From Echria macrotheca (lineage: Eukaryota; Ascomycota; Sordariomycetes; Sordariales; Schizotheciaceae), in assembly GCA_030411725.1 (NCBI GenBank), contig MU839858.1, positions 97,494-161,493 of the forward strand: 64,000 bases of DNA, written 5' to 3'. The translations under genes were made by a program, and so were the position numbers. Each line of letters opens with the position of its first letter. The stretch's first letter is position 1. Under the pieces are notes generated by a model, which did no database searches, was not told where the DNA came from, and saw only the letters and a program-made list of their open reading frames with translations. Shown here piece after piece: positions 21,664 to 32,335 of this stretch.

Positions 21664-22930
21664 GTGGTTGGAGTGGAGAGGCTAAACGGGGGATGGCTTT
21701 GGATGGGTTAAGTTCAAGGTTGCTGGATCGGCAAGTCTCAGTCGTTACTGTGTTTTGTTGTTTTTATTTTTATCTTTTTGCCCCTTCGATCCCCTTGTTT
21801 TAATGTTCGTTCAGTAGAATAAGACATTCCCACTTAGGTATAAAAACCTAACACTAGAGTATATAGATACTAGTTTCCGTTCACTCCTATGATCCCATCC
21901 ACTGCAGCAACAGCCCGGATTGGAGTAGTTAAATTGGATCAACAGGAGCGAGTCGGGAACAGCACTTGCTGAGCTTTCCTCCTTGTGTGTCATGTCCGAG
22001 TTACTAAATGCGACAGCATCGGCGTCGACTTGGACTGCTGGGACTGTGATGACTACATGTATGACACCGTCCTCACAGCCAATAACTCCCCAACATGTCA
22101 CGTCACGGATTCAAACTTATTGGCACCGTTGAACAGCTGTATTATCCCGGCCAAATCCGCCATACTGCTAGTACCTAGTATACAGGCGCTCGGTAGTCAA
22201 CCAGCCATTTGTACACATATATGACGCCTTACGACTGGAAAGCGTGGAACTTGAACCGGATTTTACAACTCACACCTGCTCTTAGTATGTACAGCTAGCC
22301 CCGTCACCCAGAGTCCAGTATGGCAGGGCGGTATATCTAGTAGGATGCACAGCACTTTGAGCACACGTTTTACCCAATGTCTCCATGTTCGCGGTAGAAG
22401 GCAAGGCAAAACCTGCACTATGACGCCGGGACTATCAGTTTTCACTGAAATGACTCACAGCAGCCAGTCCAAAACTAATCCTTTCCCCTTATCAGGGTCT
22501 TGCTAAGGCAAGGGTCATCGACGCGGGCTGCTACATCGAGATGACGGCGCGGAGCAAGAACTGCATCGACTCCGTCTTCAACATTCGGCATCATTCTCGG
22601 CAATATCCTATCCATGCTCGTTAAAAATTGACTGTCCGACACCGGGGCTCTGACAATCCAAGAGCGAGATATGTTCCCCCAAGGGACTACCGAAGCCACC
22701 TAGCCTCGATCATCAGAAAGCTCGCGCAGCGGAATATGCAGCTGTTATCGTGCTCCTGGGACTATTGAGGCTCGGCCGCTTGAAAGCTTGATGGATTGGA
22801 GCTGGGTATGTGTCCTCCCAAAGTATCGGGTCCTTCTTCCTCCCGTCCTATCTTCAGGAGAGCTGATTGAAACCCGATATACAAACACCTAACTCGAACT
22901 ATTAGAGCTGGTACCAAATTGTTGTGTGTG
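21664..22930. other. intergenic, nothing recognised
   Basis: The 3' flank of the secreted-protein gene and about 1.2 kb without a supported gene. The short minus-strand frames at 22263-22699 have no motif. Confidence 0.5.
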
Positions 22931-22984
22931 CTTGGTTCCTCTCTTTTTTCAGCGCGAGATTGGTAGCGGAGCTGAACGGTTGGT

Positions 22985-23330
22985 TGTTGGATAGACCGGG
23001 ATTCGGTTTCAATGGCAGTGGGGATTAGGACCCGGTCTCAGATTCAGATTTGGTTCCTAGTTTGGGTTTCGGCCTGGGTTTCGGTTTGAGCTTGGTTTAG
23101 ACTCAGTCTCGACTCATCTAATCGGTCCCAGTTTAAGTCCTAGCTTAGTCTCGGTTTGAGTTTGCATTTTCGTCTCCAGTTTGGAACCTTAGTTAAAACC
23201 GCAACTGTAAACGAAAGCTCCTGATTTGGAACTAGGAATCGGAACTGGGACTGGGACTGGAACTGGACTAGGACTAGGACTAGGACTCCAACCCAGTCGG
23301 AGGCGAGACTAGAACCGGAACCGGGTCCGA
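22985..23330. repeat. degenerate minisatellite with strand switch
   Basis: A loose six-base periodicity. The left part reads like (GGTTTC/AGTCTC)n (TTTGGGTTTCGGCCTGGGTT, then CAGTTTAAGTCCTAG). The right part reads GGAACTGGGACTGGGACTGG and CTAGGACTAGGACTAGGACT, roughly the reverse complement of the left. It suggests an old inverted array of a (GGGACT)-like unit. No coding sense. Confidence 0.5.
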
Positions 23331-25892
23331 GATCGAACAGTCCCGTCCCGGGTACAGGTCCAGATGGACTCTCGTCCCTGTCGGCCTGCGGGTCTGGCTC
23401 TCGTTATAGCCGTAACCTTATCGTCTACTATGAGTGGGACTAGCTCGGAGCAATTCTTGCCTCTGTCGAATCGATAGAAATGTAAACAAGGCAACCTGAG
23501 GGGGTAGAATCTAAGACGGCAGACAATGTAGGTCTGGTGCTATATTAGCGAGAATTGTGTTAGGCAAGGAGCAGAGAGGAAGTAAGATAGCGCGGTCGTA
23601 GCACCCAGGGCCGTGATCTCAGCTCACACCAGTACTCTACAAGGAAGCCCTTACTCGTCTACCATCTCAAGCTCAGTCTGTCACATCTCGTATCAAGTAC
23701 AAGAAGTCATTTTCGTAAAAAGCAGGTTCCCGGCTAGCGGTTAGATACCCAGGATCAATACCTTACCATTTCGATGTTCAACCGCTCGTTTGTATACTTT
23801 GTTGCGTCGCGGGTCGTGCATTATCCCTTGAACCGTTGGTGTTTTTTGCAGGGTTTAATTCGGTCATACCGCGTGTACAGTGCAGCTTCTGCTGACCGCA
23901 ACGGCCGCATGCGGTGGTCAGGACCGTACGGGTTTGCTGACCATCAGCAGGCAGGAGCATGCTACGAGGAGTGTAAGAGTGTAGTAACTGTAGATTGTGT
24001 GAGTCCGATATTAGAGTATCGCAGAGTTCCCGAAAGCCTGGGAGTTGCTCGGGTTCTGCCAGCGCAATCTTTATTGGGCGAGGTGCCTGTCGTCAACAAG
24101 ACCGAGTTCATCCACAACTTCCCGGCTCTTTGTACTATTGTAGTCAAACAGCATGCTGAGATCAGAGCAATGAGTCGGATACAATAAAGAAAACCGTGGC
24201 GATATGGTCGTGAACATCACTGAGAAGAAGCATTCGCGGAATATCGAGCCCTCAACAATATACTAAGCCCACAGTACCTAGGTACCTAGTAATGAAAGAA
24301 GTGCCTTGCTGCTCGTCCGACTACGTGACTACCTATATCGACTCACTATCTCGGCGAAGGTCCGGACGATGTCGCTTGTGATCCGGCTCCAGAGTAGCAA
24401 GCGAGCGGTATCCCGCTGAGTTGATGTATGAAGGAAGCCATAAGAACTGGTGGGTACGACCTAGTGAGGGTTTGGGCAATCGCTTGAGCAGCGGCTCCGG
24501 GAGGCGGATGTATGGCATTTTTTTTGCCAATCCAGAATGGTAGCAGAGGTAGTCCCGCTCGCCAGGCCGCAGGGGTAGAGGAATGGAGAAAGGACCGCCT
24601 GCCATCCGCATCTCATGTGTTCCGGCGAGCGTTGCTTCGGCCATTGATTTCGGAATAGTTGATGCTGAAGTCGCTTCAGACTTACTTCTTTTATGACTTA
24701 TAGAAAACTTCCTCAGACAAGCGCGAAATGCACATCAGGTGGGAGGCGAGTGATTCCCCTGATATATGATGAATAGGATGCGAGAGTTTCAGCTACTAGG
24801 TGGTTTGTAAGTGTGGAGAAAATCTGGATCGTAATTACGCAGAGTGATATAGGTATACATGTAGGTTGGTCCAGATCCATAATCGACTTGGATGATGAGC
24901 ATAGGATACGGAATAAGGGGTCACTTTCCTCGTTTTAAGGACCGGGGAAAGGGTGGGAGGACCTAGGGGATTTTGGCACGCTGTTCGGCCTCGTTAATGA
25001 CCCGCCGTTGTTCGTCTAAGGACAGCGAAACCGCACGGTGCGCTAGATTCATGATGGAGTGAGCCCATCGCGCGTCCTCCCCCAACTTGCAGATGGAGAT
25101 ACCGAGAAGCGACTGACGCCAACAACCGGTATAGCCCCCCAATGAGAGAACTTTAATTTTTTGTTCCTAATACTGCCGACCGTGTTGTGCAAACTTGACC
25201 AAGGGAGCCCCTTCCTCCTTAAAATTATAGTAGCAGTGAATAGACACCTGGATACGCTGAGCATCATGCCCAACCTGGCGCTAAAATACAGGAACTAGGG
25301 TCGGTGGTCAGAGGGTTAGAAGCTGAAGGTGCCGGTGATGGGGATTAACAAGACTACCTACTAAGCTCGGGACCGATCACTCGAACTGACGGGCACGGAC
25401 AACGTCACTTCTGCTAGAAAGTCCCAAGGTGAGTCGTAGATACTTCAACACTGATGGGGAATATACCCGGGCTCGGCGGCGATTGGTTGGCGAAGAGCAT
25501 CCAGGTACACTCTGTTGTTATCTACCTCCGTCCTCAATTCTGTGCCAGATATGATTGTCATCGTACAGTATGATCCATGGGGCTGATTACCGCCGCTGGG
25601 GTACATAGTGTTTACAGTTATTTTTGAGTTACGCTCGCCATGAATCGAATCTCGCAAAGTCCAAAAAAGCGGTCAAATATGGACAATACTCGCCCCTAAC
25701 TTCCTCTATCACAGAAATATCCAATGTGGGATCCCTCACCATCTCTCCCTTGTCTAAATCCCAGCAGAAAACAAGCGCCAACAGGACTCAAACAATTGCC
25801 ACTACCCCCAGAGGGTAGAAACAAGAGATCCCTCATACTCATTTCCCCTCAACACAACATGAACAGTCGCATCTCTCATCAACCAAATCTCA
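23331..25892. other. gene-poor region
   Basis: About 2.5 kb without a supported gene. A plus frame at 23774-24187 (137 codons) and a minus frame at 24333-24644 exist but show no domain, signal peptide or splice logic. No tRNA seen. Confidence 0.45.
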
Positions 25893-27720
25893 TTACCCGC
25901 ACGGCCTACCACAAACTGCCATTAAACCCTGTCTCGTCCGGAATAACAACGCTCCTGAGCTGTATCTATCCCTACTCTCAATGAACGGCACTGCCCCGAG
26001 TTCAATGGCTTCAACAACAGGATGTAGTGTATGTCCCTCTTGTGTGGTGAAAAAAGCCTCAACAAAACGCCGAACACCACCACTCGTCACGGATATCTCG
26101 CTCATGATTGCACTTGTCACATCCAAATCTTCAAAATACTCGTCGCAAAGTCTGAAGTACGCCTTCGTATCCTCGCCGTATCCCCTTCGCCTCGCCCGTT
26201 TCTGCCCCATCCGAGTTAACCATATATTTCCAGAATGCAGCGGCATATCCACTGGGCGGTATGATGAGATGTGTCTGATCCATGATTTAGAGGGCCTCGC
26301 AACGGGGACGGCCGTGGATGAGTGCAGGGAACGCATTGCATATTTGGAGCAGAGAAAGCTTGTATTCCTCGTTGTCGCCCCATGTTTCCACTATTCGTCG
26401 GCACGGTTCCCGTCGCAATAGCGTTTGGATCCGGAAACGTGGAATCTTGACGCGTATGTTTGTCCGGCTTTGACACCGTTGGGGTTCTGATTTCTGATAC
26501 AGGATGAGGTCGGGTTCTTGGGCCGTGTAATCGGGCACCCACGGTGGGCACGTTGAATCGGCATCGGGACGGATACCTGCGTAAACCAGAATATCGAGGG
26601 GGTTCGCGGCGAGAAGCGTCGTGGCTGCGACGTGTGAAAAGCTCACTGGGCTCCGGTTGGTGGTCCGCATGCCCGTGAGGCATAAAATATCAGTTTTGAA
26701 TGCTGGCCGGTGAGACCAGTGGTAAACCATAATTGACTAACTGGGACGGAACAGGCAAAGTTCCGGGTGAGAAACAGCAGCTCGGCCAAACATTGAGGTC
26801 TTGACCGCTGGAGTTGGGTGGATGGGAAAAGGTTTCCTGCTCGTGGGGATTGTTATTGCTTGGTGGACATGGAGGCTGTGACCGACGTGGTGATGGAGGT
26901 CCTCCCAGGTGACGATGGCTCCCAGCTAGGGTGTGGTGTGATGGCCCAGAGCTTGGGCTGCGTATCTACGGTGCAATTTGCGACCTCCACCGGCCTTGAT
27001 CATGGTGCGGGCGAACCGTTTTAGAGATGGCCAAGAGATTACGAGGCGCCGAGAAGTGTTACCCTTCTGGCGAGCACGACTTCTTGTGTGGCCCAGGCGC
27101 GTGAGAACCAGCGGCACGAGTTGTAGAATGCGTATACCTGCATGAGGGCTCTCGGCACCAAAGATGTCGTTCATGCGCTGCTGGGAGAGTGAAACTCGAG
27201 CTAGGGGCAAGTTCTCTGGTGCTCTTTAGCAAGACAGAAAGTCGGTAACCGCCCCCACCGACGGAACAAGAACTTAGGAGGGATCCCAAGCCAGCCAATG
27301 ACGATAACCGCTTTCGAGTGGATGGAGCTCGTCAGCCGGATTTAGTGGCCCTTTTCTTGCTAGTCCTGCTGGTTGGTGCACACGGCATTAATCCGCTTTA
27401 GTCTGTCTGCATAGGTAGTGAGCTGGACAGAGATGGGAGAGGGTGTTGAAGAGGTTGGTGGTAACGTGGAGGATGGATCTATTGCACCGGAGAAATGTTT
27501 GCATTGCTGCTGCCACTGATTGTTCCTCAAACGGAGGTTTGTACGGTGATGCCCAGGTGTATGAAAAGGCTCGATATGGCGGCCTCGAATCAACCTTGAG
27601 ACTCTGCATCTCTCCATGTACTGCGACATCAAACGCATTCGGAGCTATTGGTATGAAATCAATGTGGCGAAGACGGAGCAAACGTGTCCAGTTTGTAATG
27701 GGTAGGTGGTTGTAGCTCAT
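25893..27720 (-). pseudogene. dead HET-domain gene
   Basis: All HET landmarks occur in order but in different frames. The N-terminus MSYNHLPITNWTRLLRL (ATG 27720) leads to motif I PPYRAFSYTWASP. A degraded motif II KRINAVCTNQQD (near 27370) is followed at once by an amber codon. Motif III, RWFSRAWATQEVVLARRVTLLGAS, is near 27080-27150 in a third frame. The C-terminal half is PLDILVYAGIRPDADSTCPPWVPDY, then DLDVTSAIMSEISVTSGGVRRFVEAFF, ending GALLFRTRQGLMAVCG. Intact genes of this type trigger heterokaryon-incompatibility cell death after non-self contact. Multiple frameshifts and stops make this copy non-functional. Confidence 0.75.
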
Positions 27721-29607
27721 TGTCTGTGGCGGAGTCGGAAATATCGGAGTCGAAACGGCTGGGGAAATATCTCGGGTGGCGATAATACGTGCTTCGACAT
27801 TTTGGGTGGACATGAGATTGTGAAACGACGAGAAATCGACAGCTGTTGGCTTCCCAACCTCCGTCTCAAAACCGAGCGACGTGACAGCTCGGGTAGATAA
27901 GCAATAAAGTCGCCGGTGACTACCGGAATAACGTTTCTGTGTTCTGTTCCTTGACGAAAAAGCTTGCCGACTGCCGCGCAAACTCGAACGTTCATCTCTG
28001 AACAAAGACTCATAATCAGACCAGAGGGGTCATCCAAATCACTTCGAATAGGTTGGCAGAAGTTGAAGTTGAAGTGACTTTAGAGACTTCCTAGTTTCCC
28101 ATGAATCTAAGGACCAACTTTGTTTGATATACGGTTTCATACGATGACCAGTCAGATGAAGGATTAGAACGATAATGAGGTAGAGGACCTGGGCGGTTGC
28201 GACAGACCCATGCCGCATTAGACCTCATCCTGTCGCCTACTATTAGATTTGCAAACTTCGACGGAGTGTTTGCGAGGTTCCAAATGGACGGGGCCTGTAC
28301 TTGGTGTCAACTTCTCATCACTGACTTTGCGTGAATCTTACTCGGCTGTGTTGGCTGGCCCATCGAGAAAGGCCAAGGACCAGGAGGTTAAAACTGGTGA
28401 CTGGGATTTGCGTGAGCTTCCGGCTGACGGTGACTTTTTGTAGGGATCTCCGGACTGATTTCCCACTGATCTCCCTGGTCTTACCTGCCTCTAACCCTGA
28501 ATGTTTCCTATATAGCTCGGAGGCTCCAAAGGTGAGATTCGCGGAGGAACCACACACTTTCGGAAACCCGACCCTGTGTCAAGCCTGCTAGAACTCCTTC
28601 ACACAACCGTAGTCGGAGTTGGCAGCATGCGCCTGGTGGTCCTTTCCAACCGAGAACTGGGTGGTTACACAGATATATGTGATATCCGACTGCAAAATCC
28701 GTCCCTGCTATTAATAGAAGCACCTACAGAGAGATTGAGATATGGGTTCTTATATATCGCTTCCTAACCCTCCTGACCGTCCTGGATCATGCAAAGAAAT
28801 GTTATCCACAGAAACCGACCCGACAACTTCCGGGCTATATGGACTGCGTCTCAGAATGTCTGAGGCAAGCCCTGCAGTGGAATTCGGGTTACGGAAAACG
28901 CTGCTTGGTTCCGTCTGAGAACTCTCTATTGAGACGCCTCTGCAGCAGTAGCTAAAAGTCATACACCTCGGGACTGATGTAACATTTGCAGTTGAGAAAA
29001 GTCTGACAGAAAGGCCATCTCTATTGTTGAGATCTAGCAAACTTAACGAACAGGTCTTTCTGTGATCTGAGACGCGGTGTAGACGAGATGGAGCCAAATC
29101 CTCAGACTTGCTGAGACTCCAAAAGGCAAGAAGCTTCGTACGGAGTCCCAGGACAATCCAATGACGTGCTCCCCAATAAAGCACCGACCCTGAGCCGAGC
29201 TCGACTCAGGCGTGGGCACCATTCTCCCCGCTGGTGCTAGCTTGGGTTCGAAGTTTGAAATACACGTAAAGAAGGCAGCGCATACAAAACTGTCCGGCGC
29301 TACAGGCCGAAGGATCTAAGTATACACCGCATACGCCGCAGGCACACCGCCGATATGGCGGGTCATCGAGCCCATGTTCCAGTAACAGGCAGGGACGCGC
29401 CAGCACGGCCGGCGCAGGTCGGAACGATCGTAGACGACGATGCTTGGCAGGCGGCTAGGATCTAAGGACACCGCCAAACGCAAGATTTAGCTGTACGAGA
29501 GAAATGCCTCATGACCGGACAACCGAGTTGATTACGGTAGACTGCAAAGTGTGACTTTAATACTACTCACAACGCCCTGCTGTGCAGACCGATCTATCTA
29601 GGCTCTC
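27721..29607. other. intergenic, nothing recognised
   Basis: The upstream flank of the HET pseudogene and about 1.5 kb of unassigned sequence. Frames at 28249-29406 are short, overlap on both strands and lack motifs. A leftward in-frame extension of the HET remnant to 28005 is not needed for the domain. Confidence 0.45.
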
Positions 29608-31401
29608 TTAGTCGATAATCGTGTCCGCTCGCAAATGAGCTCGTACATCGGCGGATAGCGACCTCTTACGTTTCCTTCCGCTGCGGAGTAACTCTAGTGT
29701 TGAGTCGATTTCCTGTTGGATATCTTCAGCACTTTTGGCCCTTGCCTCGCAGTATGCGAACCCTCGCTGAAATCGTAATGTAGCGTTCCTGACGCGGTCA
29801 CCAACTCGTACACCTGCTGAATCCCCCTCAACAACCGCGTCTCTCCTCGATTCCACTAGCTGCCTTGCTCGGCGGAGAATTCCCAGGCTGCATTCTGCCG
29901 CAGCCAGCATTTGGTCGTTCGCGAGCCGGCGTTCATTCAGTTGGGTAAAGAGGGCGTCGAGGAGTTCGGATAATGGGGCGTCAAGGCGAAATCTTTCCGT
30001 TTGAGTGTCGACTTCAGTCCCATGGCTTGTTGCTGGTCCTAGTATGCACAACAGAATCGCTCGCCAAAGAGCAGGATCGATGTCCTCCGGCTCGATACTG
30101 AGAGCCACAGCTTCACGGAAAGCGGCGATGATGCAGTATACTCCGCAATCGTCTGAGTTTTTTTGGCAGAAAGGGAAAGTTATCGTGATTTTCGGGCGAT
30201 CGGGGTTGTAGCCATTTCTTTTCAGAAATCTCGAATAAAAGCCGCTAAATTTGCTCCAAACGGCGGCTTCGCATTCGTAGACAGGTTTGGGAAGCGAGTC
30301 ATAGACTACAAGTCCGCTGCGCCGCTTGTAAACACCGAGGATCCAGTGATTTCCGTTGATATATATGGGAAAGAAGACCTTCGCATCGTGGGATATAGCC
30401 TGCCGGCGCATCTGTTGAGATCCTAGGGCCAACGAGTCGATGACCACGATACGATCATCGATTGCGCTGAGCAAGTGAAGAGCACCGGTAACGACGGTGT
30501 CATTCAACCACTGGCCGGGTTGTAGTGTCTCAAGATCGCCATCTACTAATCGAAAGCTGTTCCCTTCTTGGGTTATAATGCTATTGTCGGTAGACTGTGG
30601 GTTGTCCGCCACGTCGGCTCCGTCGGAACGAGGCTCTGGCTGGTTGTCTGGTACGCTGCTGATCCGGCTGTCCTACTGACCATTCAGCGCCAGAAAGAGT
30701 TATTGGTGGCTGTCTGTTCAGCCCCTACCTGTTCGTCACCCAACTGGACCGTAAATGACTTCTCGCAAGAGGGACCAGGCTGGCCGTCCGTCGCGCGTAT
30801 TGGGGTCGCTTGGCCGGGAGATTCCGACTGACTATCGTTGCCACTTTCCCAAATGACATCGAGTCCCTCCTCGTCGTGGCGTCCCTCCTCGCAAGGCGAC
30901 TCCGAGTCCCGCTGGGTATCTGTTATGCCTTGGTTGCTGACTCGCTTTTTCTACGACAAAGTCAGCATCGGTGTACCAAGTTCGACGAATGCACAACCGA
31001 CACTGGTTCGAGCCACTTCCTTCCCTTTGGTTCGAGCCTCTTTCTTCCGACCGGACCGACCCTCTTCCTTCCCTTCCTTCCCCCATGGTTAGTATGGTGT
31101 AAATTTCGGGGTTCAGTCGGCGACAAACCAGGATCATCTTTGCGCTTTCGAGGTCTGCAGGTGCCCATTTTTCGTTTGTCTTGGTACGCTTTTCCCGGGC
31201 TTCGGTACATGCTTTTTGAACCGACGGCCAGTCGTGTTCGCGGCTCATTGCGCGGACGGTAATCCAAAAGTGTTTGGAACAAACACCGAAGAACTCGGTT
31301 AACGCTGAAACTTCAATTTTAAAAAGTCGTGCTGCGTCGTATTTGCAGCGCTCTGTTTCCTGTTTGGCTCGCGAGTCGCCGCTCTCTCGGGATGGAGCCA
31401 T
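29608..31401 (-). CDS. Ulp1-type (C48) cysteine protease with N-terminal extension
   Basis: The C-terminal exon (30672-29608) encodes a complete C48 SUMO-protease fold: LQPGQWLNDTVV (substrate-entry region), INGNHW with catalytic His (30348-30346), VVYDSLP with Asp (30300-30298), FPFCQ with oxyanion Gln (30165-30163) and SDDCGVYC with the nucleophile Cys (30147-30145). It ends in a basic RKRKRS tail. A GTAGGG...TAG intron (30728-30673) joins it in frame to an acidic Ser/Glu-rich exon (30950-30729, with PCEEGRHDEEGLDVIWESG). Further upstream is an N-terminal domain from ATG 31401 (MAPSRESGDSRAK, then SALTEFFGVCSKHFWITVRAM). The junction near 31050-30951 is uncertain (weak donor or a frameshift). 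Such proteases may process SUMO-like proteins; solitary Ulp1 genes in repeat-rich fungal DNA are often transposon cargo. A palindrome array lies just upstream. Confidence 0.8.
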
Positions 31402-31639
31402 GGTGCGAAACGTGGGAGAGAACTCGCATGGCAAGGTCCTGCGCGGCTGGCAAAAAGGCAAAGAGCTTCGGTGTTGCGAGAGAATGGCGAGGATGCAGAA
31501 ATTTCGCAGGGATCGCTTCGTTAGTCGGTCGCGTGGCCCTCCGCTGCGCGACTGGGTCGTTCCTTCTCTCTTTCGCTCCTGCCGGCGGTGTATCTCGTCG
31601 ACGGTCTTTTTGGCGAACTCTACGACAGCGGGGGCTACA

Positions 31640-32335
31640 CCTTTCACCGGCGGACTATAACCCGGCCATTTTACACCAGTGCGTCATCCACCGGTCCCCA
31701 TGATTTTTGCACCGGTGCGTCAGACGGCTACTTACACCGGTGTAAACCCTCTGCCCCCCCGATCACTTACTGTGTACTGTGGACACCGGTGCACCAACCC
31801 CCCAACCACCGGTGCATCATTGCGCCTGCTTCCACCGGTGCGCCATCCAAATAACTGATCGATTCCACCTGGTGTACAGGTTCCCATTTGCACCGGTGCA
31901 TCACCCTTCCAACCACCTCTTATACCGACGCAGCCTCGCCCTGATTTGCACTGGCATAACTACCACTGCTCCTACTTCTTGCACCGGTGCAACGGTGTAT
32001 ATCAGGGGGGGCTCTCCCACCCCCGATTTCTTGTACTGGTGCACCATACCCCATCCACCATCCCTGGATTTACACCGGCGCACCATCGCGCCTGTTTCCC
32101 CCGGTACGCCATCTAGTTCCTTGGTGGATTGCACCGGTGCGCCAGGGTCTTATTTACACCGGTGCACCAGCCCTCCCGCTTGTTGTTTCTCTGCTTATTT
32201 GATTTGCACCGGAGTACCATTGTTTAGTTCTTAGACCAGTGCCCCCTACTCACCAATCTTACACATCGATCCGCCACTCCACCGGTGTATTCTCCCTCGA
32301 GCTCCTGCACCGGTGTTTAACTGCAGCGGGGGTCC
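31640..32335. repeat. CACCGGTG palindrome array
   Basis: About eleven exact copies of the 8-bp palindrome CACCGGTG (for example 31710-31717, 31735-31742, 31784-31791, 31807-31814, 31833-31840) and roughly ten copies with one or two changes. Spacing is irregular, about 20-60 bp. Many sit in a longer consensus like TTTGCACCGGTGCGCCAT. Two outlying copies are at about 32533 and 32940. Frames across it are Thr/Pro/Cys low complexity. It lies about 240 bp upstream of the Ulp1 gene start; it could be subterminal repeats of a DNA transposon, a protein-binding array or a decayed satellite. Confidence 0.85.

Noticed and set aside
31274..32234. long plus frames with Thr/Pro/Cys-rich sequence
   Set aside because: They are generated by the CACCGGTG array and by the strand opposite the Ulp1 gene.
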